Shown: in pieces, positions 35,756-44,936 of the stretch
How positions within the stretch are numbered: the stretch's first letter is position 1
Layout of the letters: every line of letters starts with the position of its first letter
Assembly: GCF_963676935.1 (NCBI RefSeq)
Contig: NZ_OY781470.1
Coordinates: 2,142,680-2,206,679 of the forward strand
Direction: 5' to 3'
Source: Halarcobacter sp.
GTDB lineage: Bacteria > Campylobacterota > Campylobacteria > Campylobacterales > Arcobacteraceae
Length of the DNA: 64,000 nt
The notes under the pieces: generated by a model
Seen by the model: the letters and a program-made list of their open reading frames with translations, nothing else
The model's database searches: none
Told to the model about the DNA's origin: nothing
Translations under genes and position numbers: made by a program

Positions 35756-36605
35756 ATAAATCGTATTTTAATTCTTCTAATCTAGCTATTCTATCCTCAG
35801 TTGAAGGATGAGTTCTAAATAATGAACCAAAACTATCTTTCATACCAGAAAAAGGATTGATTATAAACATATGTGCTGTTTGTTCTGTAGCATTATGTAT
35901 TGGGTGCCCTCCTCTTGCATAATTATCAAGTTTTGCTAAAGCACTTTGTAAACCTTCTACATTTCCTGTCATTCTAGCGGCACCTTCATCTGCCATAAAT
36001 TCACGACTTCTACTAACTGTCATTTGAATAATTGATGCTGCTAAAGGTAATAATATAGCCATAAGAATCATAATAATAGGATTTCCACCTTGTCTATTAT
36101 TACTTCCTCCAAACATTGCTGAAAATTGCATCATATTAGCAATCATAGCAATGGCACCTGCAAATACTGCTGCAATAGTTCCTATTAGCATATCATAATG
36201 TTTTATATGAGATAACTCATGGGCAATAACACCTTCTAGCTCTTTTTCATTTAGCATCTCATATAATCCCATAGTAACTGCAACTGCTGCATTTTCATAA
36301 TTTCTTCCTGTTGCAAAGGCATTTGGTGTATGATCAGGGATTAAATACACTTTAGGCATAGGTAAATTAGCTTTTTGAACTAATTTTTGTGTAATTCTAT
36401 AAACAGGATGATGTACATCCTCAATAGGTGTAGCATTATAATGTTTTAGAACTTGTTTATCAGAATAATAATATGCATAAAAGTTCATTCCTCCTGCTAA
36501 TAAGAACGCTATTAGCATACCATTTGTACCTCCAAAATAAAACCCTATAGATACAAATAGCACAGTCAAAAGAGTTAATAAAAATATTGTTTTAACTTGT
36601 TCCAT
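35754..36605 (-). CDS. htpX: HtpX-like membrane zinc metalloprotease
   Basis: Inner-membrane M48 protease for quality control of membrane proteins. The zinc motif is [13 protein letters not shown] (HExxH, about residue 127), with the third ligand in [11 protein letters not shown]. Hydrophobic helices lie at about 7-45 and, after the active site, at about 142-160 and 175-195. The 283-aa length is close to E. coli HtpX. It faces the DUF134 gene and is divergent from the SixA-like genes. Confidence 0.95.
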   Translation of the reverse strand: MEQVKTIFLLTLLTVLFVSIGFYFGGTNGMLIAFLLAGGMNFYAYYYSDKQVLKHYNATPIEDVHHPVYRITQKLVQKANLPMPKVYLIPDHTPNAFATGRNYENAAVAVTMGLYEMLNEKELEGVIAHELSHIKHYDMLIGTIAAVFAGAIAMIANMMQFSAMFGGSNNRQGGNPIIMILMAILLPLAASIIQMTVSRSREFMADEGAARMTGNVEGLQSALAKLDNYARGGHPIHNATEQTAHMFIINPFSGMKDSFGSLFRTHPSTEDRIARLEELKYDL

Positions 36606-36737
36606 AAATCTCCTTTATTGACAATTTTCAGTATTTTATCATCTTTGGATTAATAAAAATTTAATAAAATAAATTATTGATTTATTGTATAAATATGTAA
36701 ATTTTTTTTTACTTAAATCCTTAAGTTAAATAAAAAT

Positions 36738-36746
36738 TGCTATAAT
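36738..36746 (+). promoter_or_regulatory. Extended -10 promoter of the first SixA-like gene
   Basis: TGCTATAAT is a perfect extended -10 (TGnTATAAT), 27 bases upstream of the start codon. No -35 match is needed or seen. The rest of 36606-36737 is AT-rich without a visible gene. Confidence 0.6.
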
Positions 36747-36772
36747 AATCAAACTTGAAAAAATGAGGCAAT

Positions 36773-37261
36773 ATGAAAAAACTCTTTTTAATAAGACATG
36801 GGAAATCTGATTGGTCAAATGAAAATCTAGAAGATTTTGATAGACCTTTAAATGCAAGAGGAAAAAAAAATGCTCCATTTATGGGGGAGATTTTATATAA
36901 AAAAAATATCTATCCTGATGTAATAATCTCTTCACCTGCATATAGGGCAAGAGATACAGCAAAAAAAATAGCAAAAAAAGTTGGTTATCATGAAGATATT
37001 ATCTATAATGAGTATCTTTATGGAGCATCACTAAAAACTATTTTAGATGTTGTAACTTTTATTGAAGATGAATATGATGATGTATTTTTAGTTGGACATA
37101 ATCCTTCTCTTAATCTTCTGGCTTTTTATCTTATTGACTTTAATGATAACCTTCCAACTTGTGGTATTTTAGAAATAACATTTGATTGTGATTCATGGAG
37201 AGAGATTACAAAAAAGAATGCACAACTTGTATCTTATGAATACCCAAAAAAAATTTATTAA
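36773..37261 (+). CDS. SixA-like histidine phosphatase family protein
   Basis: A 162-aa phosphatase of the histidine acid phosphatase/phosphoglycerate-mutase superfamily. The catalytic RHG motif is in FLIRHGKSDWSNENLEDF. IISSPAYRARDTAKKIA is the second Arg motif and LVGHNPSLNLLA holds the second His. This length and layout match SixA-type phosphohistidine phosphatases. A related paralogue lies 92 bases downstream. The substrate is not determined. Confidence 0.85.
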   Translation: MKKLFLIRHGKSDWSNENLEDFDRPLNARGKKNAPFMGEILYKKNIYPDVIISSPAYRARDTAKKIAKKVGYHEDIIYNEYLYGASLKTILDVVTFIEDEYDDVFLVGHNPSLNLLAFYLIDFNDNLPTCGILEITFDCDSWREITKKNAQLVSYEYPKKIY

Positions 37262-37353
37262 AAAAAATCATCAAAATTTTCAGTTTTTCAATCTTTCTTT
37301 AACTTAAATGTTTTAGAATTTAATATAAGTTTATTTTATAATGAGTAAAAAAG

Positions 37354-37830
37354 ATGAAAGAATTATATATTGTAAGACATGCCCAAAAAGAATCAATGAC
37401 TAATTTTAGTTATGATTATGATGTTACATTAACTAAAAAAGGTAAAGAGGATGCAAAAAATCTTGGTATTAAATTAAAAAAGAAAAATGTTATGCCAGAT
37501 TTAATAGTCTCAAGCCCAGCTATCAGAGCACGAGATACAGCAGACATAATAGCCAAAGAGATTGGTTTTGATAAAAGTATAATGTTCAATGAAGTTATCT
37601 ATGAAGCATTTTTAAATGAATTAATTGAATCTATTACATATACTTTTGATACTGTAAATACTTTAATGATAATAGGACATAACCCAGCACTAACTGCATT
37701 AGCTATAACATTTGGAGAATTTAAAGAGGAACTTCAAATGGGACATGCAATAAAGATTGAATTTAATTGTGACTCTTGGATATCAATAGATAAATCAAAT
37801 GCAAATTTTATTGAACTAATAAAATTTTAA
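37354..37830 (+). CDS. SixA-like histidine phosphatase family protein, second copy
   Basis: A 158-aa paralogue of the preceding gene with the same motif order: IVRHAQKES (RHA instead of RHG), VSSPAIRARDTADIIAKE and IIGHNPALTALA. Similarity is clear but diverged, so the duplication is not recent. A TATAAT box at 37337-37342 lies only 11 bases from the ATG, which suggests a very short 5' UTR if it is used. It converges on the flavoprotein gene with no gap. Confidence 0.83.
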   Translation: MKELYIVRHAQKESMTNFSYDYDVTLTKKGKEDAKNLGIKLKKKNVMPDLIVSSPAIRARDTADIIAKEIGFDKSIMFNEVIYEAFLNELIESITYTFDTVNTLMIIGHNPALTALAITFGEFKEELQMGHAIKIEFNCDSWISIDKSNANFIELIKF

Positions 37831-39057
37831 CTATAATAATTTACCAGCTAAATTCCCACTTGCGAAGGACCATTGAAGGTTATAACCTCCACATGGTCCA
37901 TCTAAATCCATAACTTCACCGCAAAAATATAATCCATCAATTATTTTACTTTGCATTGTTTTAGGATTTATCTCTTTTAAACTTACTCCACCTCTTGTTA
38001 TCATTGCTTTTTCAAAACCCACATGGTCTATAACTGTTAAAGGTGTATTTACTAATATCTTTACAAGTTTTTCTCTTACTTGTCCATCCAAATCTTTAAA
38101 CTTCTTTGTGTTGTTTGCTTGGGCTATTAAACATAACTCTTTTACAACTGAATTAGGCAATAAAAAATTTAAAGTCTCTTCAACAGTTTTTTCTGGATAT
38201 GATTTTATATGTTTAAATACATCTTCCTCATTCATCCCTTTTATCATATTGATTAATAATGGAACTTCACCATATTTTTCTAAAAAAGGGGTAATCTCTC
38301 TAGAAAAATCTAATATAACTGGACCCCTAACACCTTTTGGTGTAAAAATTAAATCTCCAACTGCTTTTAGATTTTTTGCCTTTTTTAAATCAATTTTTAC
38401 AATAGCTTTTGCTATTGTATCTGCTTTACAATTTGCTACCCATTTTTCTTTTGTAATAAGTGGTAGCATTGCAGGATAAAGTTCTGTAATTTTATGTCCC
38501 AATGATTTTGCAAAATCAAAACCATCACCATTTGCACCTAGCATAGAAAAACCTAAACCACCAGTTGCAACTATCACCTTTGGTGCATAAATATTATTAG
38601 TAGAAGTTTTTACACCTTTAATTGTTTCCTTTTCACAAATTAAATCTTCTACTTTTGTATTATTTTTTACTTCAACATTTACATTGTAAAGTTCTTCTTC
38701 TAAAGCTTTAATAATAGTTCCTGAATTATGACTTATCGGGAAAACTCTAAAACCATCAGGTATATGTGTTTCTACACCAATATCTTTTAAAAAAGAGATT
38801 AAATCTTGGTAATCAAACTCATTTAATGCATCTTGCATAAATCTTCCATTTTTGCCAAATCTATTCATAAAATCTTCATTTGAGAGAGTGTTTGTAAGAT
38901 TACATTTACCACCACCAGTGGCTTTTAATTTTGGTCCCAATTTTGCTTGTTGTTCACACAGTAATACTTTTTTACCATTTCGTGCAGCTACTATTGCTGC
39001 AATCATCCCTGCTGCACCAGAACCAACAACTATTAAATCATATTCATTTTTTTCCAT
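37831..39057 (-). CDS. BaiN/HI0933-family NAD(P)/FAD-dependent flavoprotein (YhiN-like)
   Basis: A 408-aa flavoprotein. The N-terminal Rossmann motif is LIVVGSGAAGMIAAIVAARNG, and LGPKLKATGGGKCNLTNT is the family signature. VIVATGGLGFSMLGANGDGF is mid-protein and LYFCGEVMDLDGPCGGYNLQ is the C-terminal FAD motif. Members are common and mostly uncharacterised; BaiN acts in bile-acid dehydroxylation in gut Clostridia, which cannot be extended to this protein. The gene ends directly against the second phosphatase gene. Confidence 0.88.
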   Translation of the reverse strand: MEKNEYDLIVVGSGAAGMIAAIVAARNGKKVLLCEQQAKLGPKLKATGGGKCNLTNTLSNEDFMNRFGKNGRFMQDALNEFDYQDLISFLKDIGVETHIPDGFRVFPISHNSGTIIKALEEELYNVNVEVKNNTKVEDLICEKETIKGVKTSTNNIYAPKVIVATGGLGFSMLGANGDGFDFAKSLGHKITELYPAMLPLITKEKWVANCKADTIAKAIVKIDLKKAKNLKAVGDLIFTPKGVRGPVILDFSREITPFLEKYGEVPLLINMIKGMNEEDVFKHIKSYPEKTVEETLNFLLPNSVVKELCLIAQANNTKKFKDLDGQVREKLVKILVNTPLTVIDHVGFEKAMITRGGVSLKEINPKTMQSKIIDGLYFCGEVMDLDGPCGGYNLQWSFASGNLAGKLL

Positions 39058-39159
39058 GTGGTATATTATCTAAATATCTTTAACATGTAGTTTTATTACT
39101 TAAAAAATATTTTATCTTATTTATTATACAATTCTTAAATATAGTTTAAAGGACACATC

Positions 39160-40188
39160 ATGTTAATTAACTCTTACAATGTAGAGATGGAATCAGCAAG
39201 TAGTTTTGTTCAACAACATGAATCTTCAATCAATAGTACACTAATAACACAAAAACTCGAGGGTTCAGCTAATGGTGATAATATTAGATTATCAAATAAT
39301 TCTGTTAATAATACAAAATCAATAGTATTTAATTCAGAAGAAAACATGTCCATTGAAGATAAAATTAAAAAACTTTTAATTGAGTTATTATTAGGTAAAT
39401 TAGATGGAAAACATAAAAAATTTGATATTTATCCTTTTAATAATGAAGAAAAAAACAAAAATTATGAATTTAATCCCCATTTCAATAATCAAAACATAAA
39501 TATAAATGCTTTTGCAGCTAGTTATGAGAGTGTAGAAACTTATTACCAAAAAAGTTCAGTACATTTTTCAAGTAATGCACAAATTAATACAAGTTCTGGC
39601 TCTTTTAATATAGATTTAAATCTGTCATTTACTCAAGAGTTTTATGAACAACATAAAACAAAAATTGAGGTAGCAGGAATTACATTTGAAGATCCATTAA
39701 TTATAAATTTCAAAGAGGAATCTGGCAACTCATTTGATAATATCAGTAAAGAGATTAGTTTAGAATTCGATTTAGATAATGATGGAACAAAAGAGAATAT
39801 CCCTTTATTAAAAGATGGAAGCGGTTTTCTGGCATTAGACAAAAACAATAATGGAACAATTGATAATGGAAGTGAACTTTTTGGACCAAAAACTGGTGAT
39901 GGATTTGAAGAACTAGCAAAATATGATAAAGATGGAAATAATTGGATAGATGAAGCTGATTCAATTTTCAATAATCTAAAAATATGGGAAATAAATGAAG
40001 AGGGAGAAAACAATTTAATAACTCTTTCACAAGCAGGAATTGGGGCTATTTATTTATCAAGTATTGGAAGTGGATTTAATTATTCAAAAGCTTATGGAGA
40101 ACAAACAGCAAATTTAAAAGAATCAAGTATATTTTTAAAAGAAAATGGGGAAGCTGGTCTTATAACAAGTGTAGATTTAGTAGTGTGA
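39160..40188 (+). CDS. Conserved hypothetical protein with EF-hand-like calcium-binding C-terminus
   Basis: A 342-aa protein with no signal peptide or membrane helix. Residues 1-200 are Ser/Asn-rich and unrecognised. The C-terminal part holds three Asp/Asn-rich calcium-loop-like segments: FDLDNDGTKENI, ALDKNNNGTIDNGSELFG and KYDKDGNNWIDEADSIF. This C-terminal module (G..FL.LDKNNNG..DNG.ELFG) also appears in secreted or RTX-like proteins of other bacteria. RBS AAAGGA precedes the ATG. I cannot name a function; unconventional secretion is possible. Confidence 0.7.
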   Translation: MLINSYNVEMESASSFVQQHESSINSTLITQKLEGSANGDNIRLSNNSVNNTKSIVFNSEENMSIEDKIKKLLIELLLGKLDGKHKKFDIYPFNNEEKNKNYEFNPHFNNQNININAFAASYESVETYYQKSSVHFSSNAQINTSSGSFNIDLNLSFTQEFYEQHKTKIEVAGITFEDPLIINFKEESGNSFDNISKEISLEFDLDNDGTKENIPLLKDGSGFLALDKNNNGTIDNGSELFGPKTGDGFEELAKYDKDGNNWIDEADSIFNNLKIWEINEEGENNLITLSQAGIGAIYLSSIGSGFNYSKAYGEQTANLKESSIFLKENGEAGLITSVDLVV

Positions 40189-40211
40189 AATAGTTTATAA
40201 AAAACTATTTC
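40187..40211. terminator. Hairpin shared by the 3' ends of two convergent genes
   Basis: Perfect 10-bp stem GAAATAGTTT / AAACTATTTC with a 5-base loop. It overlaps the stop codons of both the EF-hand-like gene and mnmE. U-runs are short, so termination is inferred from position. Confidence 0.55.
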
Positions 40212-41545
40212 CCTAAACAAAATGCTCCAAACATAACATCTAACATCTCATCATTTTCATATGGCCTTGTGATATTAGAGATATGCTCTAAAGCCTCTTT
40301 TATATGATATGCAAAAAACTCTAATTCACCAGTTTCTAAAGGCATGCTTGAGCTTTTTATATGTTCTAAAGTATTTTCAACAGAATCAACTTGCCTTTTT
40401 GAGATTAAAGTCATATCATCACTATGTGTATTTGAATCTAAAATAGACTCAAGTTTATATATTAAGGGATTAATTGTTTCTTTTGTACTTAATTCAATAT
40501 AATCCTCAAGTTTTGTTTTATCAAAGCTATTTTCTAAATCTGATTTATTTAAAACTTTTATAATCTCTTTATTTGAATATTCATTGATTAAAGATAATAT
40601 TTTTTCATCCTCTTTATCACAAACTTTACTATTATCAAATAAAGAGATAACAATATCCGCTTCTTCTACAGCTTTAATTGATTTTTCTATTCCTATTTGC
40701 TCAATTACATCGTCAGCTTCTCTAATTCCTGCTGTATCAACTATTTTGATTATATGTGTTCCAATTTTTACTGATTCTTCAATAGTATCTCTAGTAGTCC
40801 CTGCTATATCTGAGATGATAGCTCTGTCAAAATTTAAAAGTTTATTTAAAAGTGAAGATTTTCCAACATTAGGTTTTCCTATAATTGCTACTTTGAAACC
40901 TTCTATAAGACCTTCTCTTCTTTTACTAGCTTCTAAAGTATTTTCAAGTTTTATTTCAATTTTATCTAACTTATTTTTGATTTGTTCAAAGATATCAGCA
41001 GGTAAATCCTCTTCCGCATAATCTATATTTACCTCTGTGTAAGCTAACATGAAAAGTAAATCTTCTCTAATATCATTTACAAAAGTAGTTAATTCACCTT
41101 TTAATTGTTTAGCTAAAAGTTTAACAGCATCTTCACTTCTTGCTTCAATTATTTTTGCTATTGCTTCTGCTTTTGTAAGGTCAATTTTACCATTTATAAA
41201 GGCTCTTTTAGAAAACTCACCAGGTTGAGCTAATCTTGCACCACATTTTATAGCTTCGCTCATAATAATATTTGAGATTGCAATTCCACCATGACATTGA
41301 AACTCAACAACATCTTCACCTGTAAAAGAGAATGGATTTTTAAAATAAAGAATTAAAGCTTCATCTATAATCTCATCATTTGAATTATAAATTGAACTAA
41401 GTGTTGCAAGTCTTGGCTTTAATTCTTGTTTTTTTGAAAGTATTTTTGCAATTTCAAGAGCTTTATCTCCACTGATTCTAACAATAGAGATAGACCCTAC
41501 TCCGTTTGCTGTAGCAATGGCTACAATAGTATCATCTAAAATCAA
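40205..41545 (-). CDS. mnmE: tRNA modification GTPase MnmE
   Basis: With MnmG it installs the carboxymethylaminomethyl group on U34 of tRNAs. The N-terminal folate-binding domain starts IVAIATANGVGSISIVRISG. The G domain has GKPNVGKSSLLN, DTAGI and NKSD. The protein ends in the invariant C-terminal CLGK (FGAFCLGK). The 446-aa length is normal. It lies 3 bases after jag, the usual yidC-jag-mnmE order. Confidence 0.97.
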   Translation of the reverse strand: MILDDTIVAIATANGVGSISIVRISGDKALEIAKILSKKQELKPRLATLSSIYNSNDEIIDEALILYFKNPFSFTGEDVVEFQCHGGIAISNIIMSEAIKCGARLAQPGEFSKRAFINGKIDLTKAEAIAKIIEARSEDAVKLLAKQLKGELTTFVNDIREDLLFMLAYTEVNIDYAEEDLPADIFEQIKNKLDKIEIKLENTLEASKRREGLIEGFKVAIIGKPNVGKSSLLNKLLNFDRAIISDIAGTTRDTIEESVKIGTHIIKIVDTAGIREADDVIEQIGIEKSIKAVEEADIVISLFDNSKVCDKEDEKILSLINEYSNKEIIKVLNKSDLENSFDKTKLEDYIELSTKETINPLIYKLESILDSNTHSDDMTLISKRQVDSVENTLEHIKSSSMPLETGELEFFAYHIKEALEHISNITRPYENDEMLDVMFGAFCLGK

Positions 41546-41548
41546 TTT

Positions 41549-42439
41549 TTATTGCTCTTTACTTCTGTACTCATTTACAAGTACATATTTGTCTCCCCTA
41601 ACATTTGTTTTAACAGCAACATATTTTTCAGGGAATTCTTCTCTTAATTTTTTAAGTGCAATATGTACTAAAATTCCATCTAAAGGTTTTGTTTTAAATG
41701 AACCTTTTTCTTTAATAATTTCAATTACAGGCTCTAAATATGTATGGATTGAAGCTTCTTGATTTTTTAAGAATTCTGCAACTTCAAGTCTTAGCATAAG
41801 ACCATATTTTTCATTTATCCAGTTAAAAAGAATATAAGAAAGTGCTTTATACCTGTAACCCTCTTTACCTATTAATAAAGCTGAATCTTCACCTGTAAAT
41901 TCAATATATAAAGTATCTTCATCATAAAATTCAACTTTAATATTATCAATACCATAACAGGTATCTTTAAACAAAGATATAAGCCCAGCATTTACTTCTT
42001 CTAAAACATCTTGTTTATCTTTTTTTACAATAATTTTTGCAACTTCATTTTTACTATCAGATTCATTGTAAAAATTATCAAAAATTCTTTCTTTACCTTC
42101 AACCTTTGGTACTTTATTTAATTTAGGTTCTCTTCTTTTTTCTTCTTTTCTTCTTTTTTGCTCTGCTCTCTCATCTCTTTTATGAGAATCTTCCATTCTT
42201 TTTGAGAACTCTTCAATTTTTATATCTTTTTTCTTAAATCTATGCTCTTTAGCTCTTCTGTTATCTCTTCTTCTTTTTTTAGGAATAGCTGTAATAATCG
42301 CATTTTTTTTACCTATTCCTAAAAAACCTTTTGAAGCTTGTTGAACAATCTCAATATCTAATTCTGTGATTGAACAACAAAACTCGTTTGACGCTAACTC
42401 ATAAACCTCTTCTAAATTTTTTCCCTCAAATTGTTTCAT
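41549..42439 (-). CDS. jag: Jag/KhpB-type RNA-binding protein
   Basis: A 296-aa protein. The Jag N-terminal domain (1-50) starts MKQFEGKNLEEVYELASNEF and ends with GFLGIGKKNAII. A long Lys/Arg/Glu-rich linker (about 55-125) follows, then a KH domain (ALLIGKEGYRYKALSYILF) and an R3H domain (LDGILVHIALKKLREEFP). KhpB-type proteins bind RNA and affect division and membrane insertion. It is co-transcribed with yidC and mnmE. Confidence 0.9.
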   Translation of the reverse strand: MKQFEGKNLEEVYELASNEFCCSITELDIEIVQQASKGFLGIGKKNAIITAIPKKRRRDNRRAKEHRFKKKDIKIEEFSKRMEDSHKRDERAEQKRRKEEKRREPKLNKVPKVEGKERIFDNFYNESDSKNEVAKIIVKKDKQDVLEEVNAGLISLFKDTCYGIDNIKVEFYDEDTLYIEFTGEDSALLIGKEGYRYKALSYILFNWINEKYGLMLRLEVAEFLKNQEASIHTYLEPVIEIIKEKGSFKTKPLDGILVHIALKKLREEFPEKYVAVKTNVRGDKYVLVNEYRSKEQ

Positions 42440-42451
42440 AATAGTCTCCTA

Positions 42452-44068
42452 CTACTTTTTAGCAGCTCTTTGTCTTTCAAATATTTTATTAATACTATAT
42501 TGTTGTGCAATTGTAAATAGGTTATTTGTAAACCAGTAAAGAGTTAACCCTGCAGGGAACCATAAGAAGAAGAATGTAAATATAATTGGTAACATTTGGA
42601 ATATCTTCTTTTGAGTCTCATCTTGCATTGTATTTGGCGTAATTTTTTGTTGTACAAACATTGATACACCCATTAAAATTGGTAATACATAATATGGGTC
42701 CATTTCAGCTAAGTCGTGAATCCATAAAATCCATTCTGCACCTTTTAACTCAATTGAATTTAATAAAACTCTATAGATAGCAAAGAATACTGGAATTTGT
42801 AAAATCAATGGTAAACATCCACCCATTGGATTTGCACCATGTTTCTTATATAACTCCATCATATGCATAGATTGTTTTTGTTTATCATCTTTATATTTTG
42901 TTTGAATCTCTTTCATTTTTGGTGCAAGGTCTTTAAGCTTTTGCATAGAAACCATACCTTTATATGATAAAGGATATAAAACAAGTTTAATAATAATAGT
43001 TAAAAATACAATTGTCCAACCCCAGTTTCCAATGTAACTGTGAAGGAATTGTAAGAATGTAAACATAGGCTTAGCAATAAATGTAAACCAACCATATTCA
43101 ATAACATCTGTTAATTCTGGATTTAATGCTTTTAAATCATTAAAGTTTTTTGGTCCCATATATCCTGAAAAACTAATCTCTCCTAATGCATGAGCAAAAG
43201 CTTGTGGATTTTTTGAATTATCAGGCATTAATGAAATTTGAAGTGATTTTTCAAAGTTATAAATAACTGTTGCATAATATCTATCAAAGTTTGAAACAAA
43301 TTTAATACCAGTATATGATTTTACTTTATCTAAATCTTCATCTGAAGTTAATTCCATTGTTCCATCATTAAGTTTTACATATACACCATGATCAGCATAC
43401 ATATCAGCTAATACATTTGGTCTAAAACCATTAGTGATAAAAAACTGCTCTTTTTTAGATGATTTTACATCTAAATCATAATGTCCATCAGGATAAACTG
43501 TAAACTCTTTTGTTAATACTAAGTCATCAATATTTTGTGTTAAAACAAATTTTTGTGCACTTTTACTTGCATCTACAGTTGAAACAGTTGATGTATAGTT
43601 TGCTTGGAAGGCTTTGTTGTTAATATCTGCATTAGCAAATCTAACCTCTAATGGTCTTAATTGATCAACATCAAAAAGCTTAATTTCATGACCTTCACCA
43701 TCTTTATAAATACGATCAGTTAAAGTTACTTGTGCAACTCTTCCTAGTTTATCAATCTCTATAATACTTTTTGCTGTTTTAATTGTTGTGATAATATCAG
43801 CTTTACCTACTGCTTTACTTGATAAAGCATTGATTGATTTATCCATATTTGCTTCGTTTGGTGCACTTTGTACCATTGCATCTGTTGTTGAAGCCACATC
43901 AGGAGCAGCATTTTGATTTTGCTGTTTTGCTATTTCTTGTTGTTTTAATTTTTCCTCTTGTTGAGGCTTTAATACCAAAAATTCATAAGCAATAAAAAAC
44001 ACAAACACGACTAAAGTCATAATTAACATTCTTTTTTGCATACCATTATCTTGATTCATATTATTCAT
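42452..44068 (-). CDS. yidC: Membrane protein insertase YidC
   Basis: Inserts and folds inner-membrane proteins with or without Sec. It has an N-terminal helix (about 12-28, RMLIMTLVVFVFFIAYEFLV), a large periplasmic domain (about 60-330) and the conserved five-helix core, including NWGWTIVFLTIIIKLVLYPL, GMVSMQKLKDLAPKM and NPMGGCLPLILQIPVFFAIY. The 538-aa length fits Gram-negative YidC. Its start overlaps the yidD stop by 8 bases. Confidence 0.97.
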   Translation of the reverse strand: MNNMNQDNGMQKRMLIMTLVVFVFFIAYEFLVLKPQQEEKLKQQEIAKQQNQNAAPDVASTTDAMVQSAPNEANMDKSINALSSKAVGKADIITTIKTAKSIIEIDKLGRVAQVTLTDRIYKDGEGHEIKLFDVDQLRPLEVRFANADINNKAFQANYTSTVSTVDASKSAQKFVLTQNIDDLVLTKEFTVYPDGHYDLDVKSSKKEQFFITNGFRPNVLADMYADHGVYVKLNDGTMELTSDEDLDKVKSYTGIKFVSNFDRYYATVIYNFEKSLQISLMPDNSKNPQAFAHALGEISFSGYMGPKNFNDLKALNPELTDVIEYGWFTFIAKPMFTFLQFLHSYIGNWGWTIVFLTIIIKLVLYPLSYKGMVSMQKLKDLAPKMKEIQTKYKDDKQKQSMHMMELYKKHGANPMGGCLPLILQIPVFFAIYRVLLNSIELKGAEWILWIHDLAEMDPYYVLPILMGVSMFVQQKITPNTMQDETQKKIFQMLPIIFTFFFLWFPAGLTLYWFTNNLFTIAQQYSINKIFERQRAAKK

Positions 44069-44393
44069 TACTACTCTTCCACTCCCGATTTTTTACTATG
44101 AGGTATCTATTGTTATCTACTGGTACTAGCCAGTATTTAACTTTTATTTTTTTAAAATTTATATTATTATGCTTTACAACTTTTACTATTGGATAATCAA
44201 ATCCACCCTCAAAAAGTTGATTGCATTTTAATACGCGTGCTATTGTAAAATAAATTGCCTTAAAGAAAGTATTGTTCTCCAATTGCCAAATGGCATAATT
44301 TGAACATGAAGGATAATACCTGCAACTTCCAAATGATATTACAGACAAATATTTCTGATAAAATTTAATTAAATATTTAAATAGAGTTTTCAT
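44061..44393 (-). CDS. yidD: YidD membrane protein insertion efficiency factor
   Basis: A 110-aa membrane-associated protein with an amphipathic N-terminus ([17 protein letters not shown]). The three-Cys signature is FGSCRYYPSCSNYAIWQLE and the basic C-terminal half includes RVLKCNQLFEGGFDYP. It assists YidC/Sec-dependent insertion. It overlaps rnpA by 17 bases upstream and yidC by 8 downstream, in the canonical rpmH-rnpA-yidD-yidC order. Confidence 0.94.
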   Translation of the reverse strand: MKTLFKYLIKFYQKYLSVISFGSCRYYPSCSNYAIWQLENNTFFKAIYFTIARVLKCNQLFEGGFDYPIVKVVKHNNINFKKIKVKYWLVPVDNNRYLIVKNREWKSSNE

Positions 44394-44727
44394 TTTTAAG
44401 TAATTGTAACTTTTTCATTGCATAGATAAAGTCTCTTTCTAACTCTTTGTGTGATTTATTAAAAAGGGCTTGTTTTGCAACAAAAATGTATTTACCTTTT
44501 TTTATTCTATTTTGATTAGATAGGCACAAAGCTCTTAGAATTCTCTTTGCTTTTGCCCTTTTTACTGCATTTCCTACTTTTTTAGAAGCAACAAATGCTA
44601 TATTAAGATTTTCGTTAGACGAAAAAAAAGCGACAAATGAGTGGGTATGCCACTTTTTGCCGCTTTTATAAAGTTGATTGAAATCTTTAGAATTGTTTAG
44701 ACGGTGAGTCTTGCTTAAACAGCTAAT
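44377..44727 (-). CDS. rnpA: Ribonuclease P protein component, AUU start
   Basis: A 116-aa basic protein subunit of RNase P (tRNA 5' maturation). Landmarks are [18 protein letters not shown] at the N-terminus and the RNR-type motif [20 protein letters not shown]. The frame has no ATG, GTG or TTG before these conserved residues. The only plausible start is ATT at 44727, with AAGG nine bases upstream; an in-frame stop lies just before it. The gene begins 13 bases inside rpmH and ends 17 bases inside yidD. AUU starts (as in infC) give low, regulated initiation, which fits coupling to rpmH translation. Confidence 0.88.
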   Translation of the reverse strand: MSCLSKTHRLNNSKDFNQLYKSGKKWHTHSFVAFFSSNENLNIAFVASKKVGNAVKRAKAKRILRALCLSNQNRIKKGKYIFVAKQALFNKSHKELERDFIYAMKKLQLLKNENSI

Positions 44728-44849
44728 CTTTTTCTACCTTTAGCTCTTCTAGCTTTGATAACTTTTCTACCGTTCTTAGTTTTCATTCTAATTCTAAACC
44801 CATGTGTTCTTTTTCTTGGCGTGTTATGTGGTTGATATGTTCTTTTCAT
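44715..44849 (-). CDS. rpmH: 50S ribosomal protein L34
   Basis: A 44-aa very basic ribosomal protein: [18 protein letters not shown] at the start, then [15 protein letters not shown] and a GRKRLAV end. Length and sequence are near-invariant in bacteria. RBS GAGGAA precedes the ATG. The last 13 bases overlap the start of rnpA. Confidence 0.98.
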   Translation of the reverse strand: MKRTYQPHNTPRKRTHGFRIRMKTKNGRKVIKARRAKGRKRLAV

Positions 44850-44884
44850 AATCTTCGTTCCTCTATTCACAAATTAAGTCGCGT

Positions 44885-44890
44885 ATTATA
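44885..44890 (-). promoter_or_regulatory. -10 box of the rpmH operon
   Basis: TATAAT on the minus strand, 36 bases upstream of the rpmH start and just beyond the clpB terminator hairpin, with a GC-containing discriminator (ACGCG). It would drive rpmH-rnpA-yidD-yidC-jag-mnmE. Confidence 0.6.
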
Positions 44891-44900
44891 TTTAAACCAT

Positions 44901-44924
44901 CCTTAAACTTTCTTTAGTTTAAGG
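44901..44924 (-). terminator. Terminator hairpin after clpB
   Basis: Perfect 9-bp stem CCTTAAACT / AGTTTAAGG with a 6-base loop, 13 bases after the clpB stop codon. The following U-run on the minus strand is short, so termination may be partial. Confidence 0.6.
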
Positions 44925-44936
44925 ATTTTATAATGA

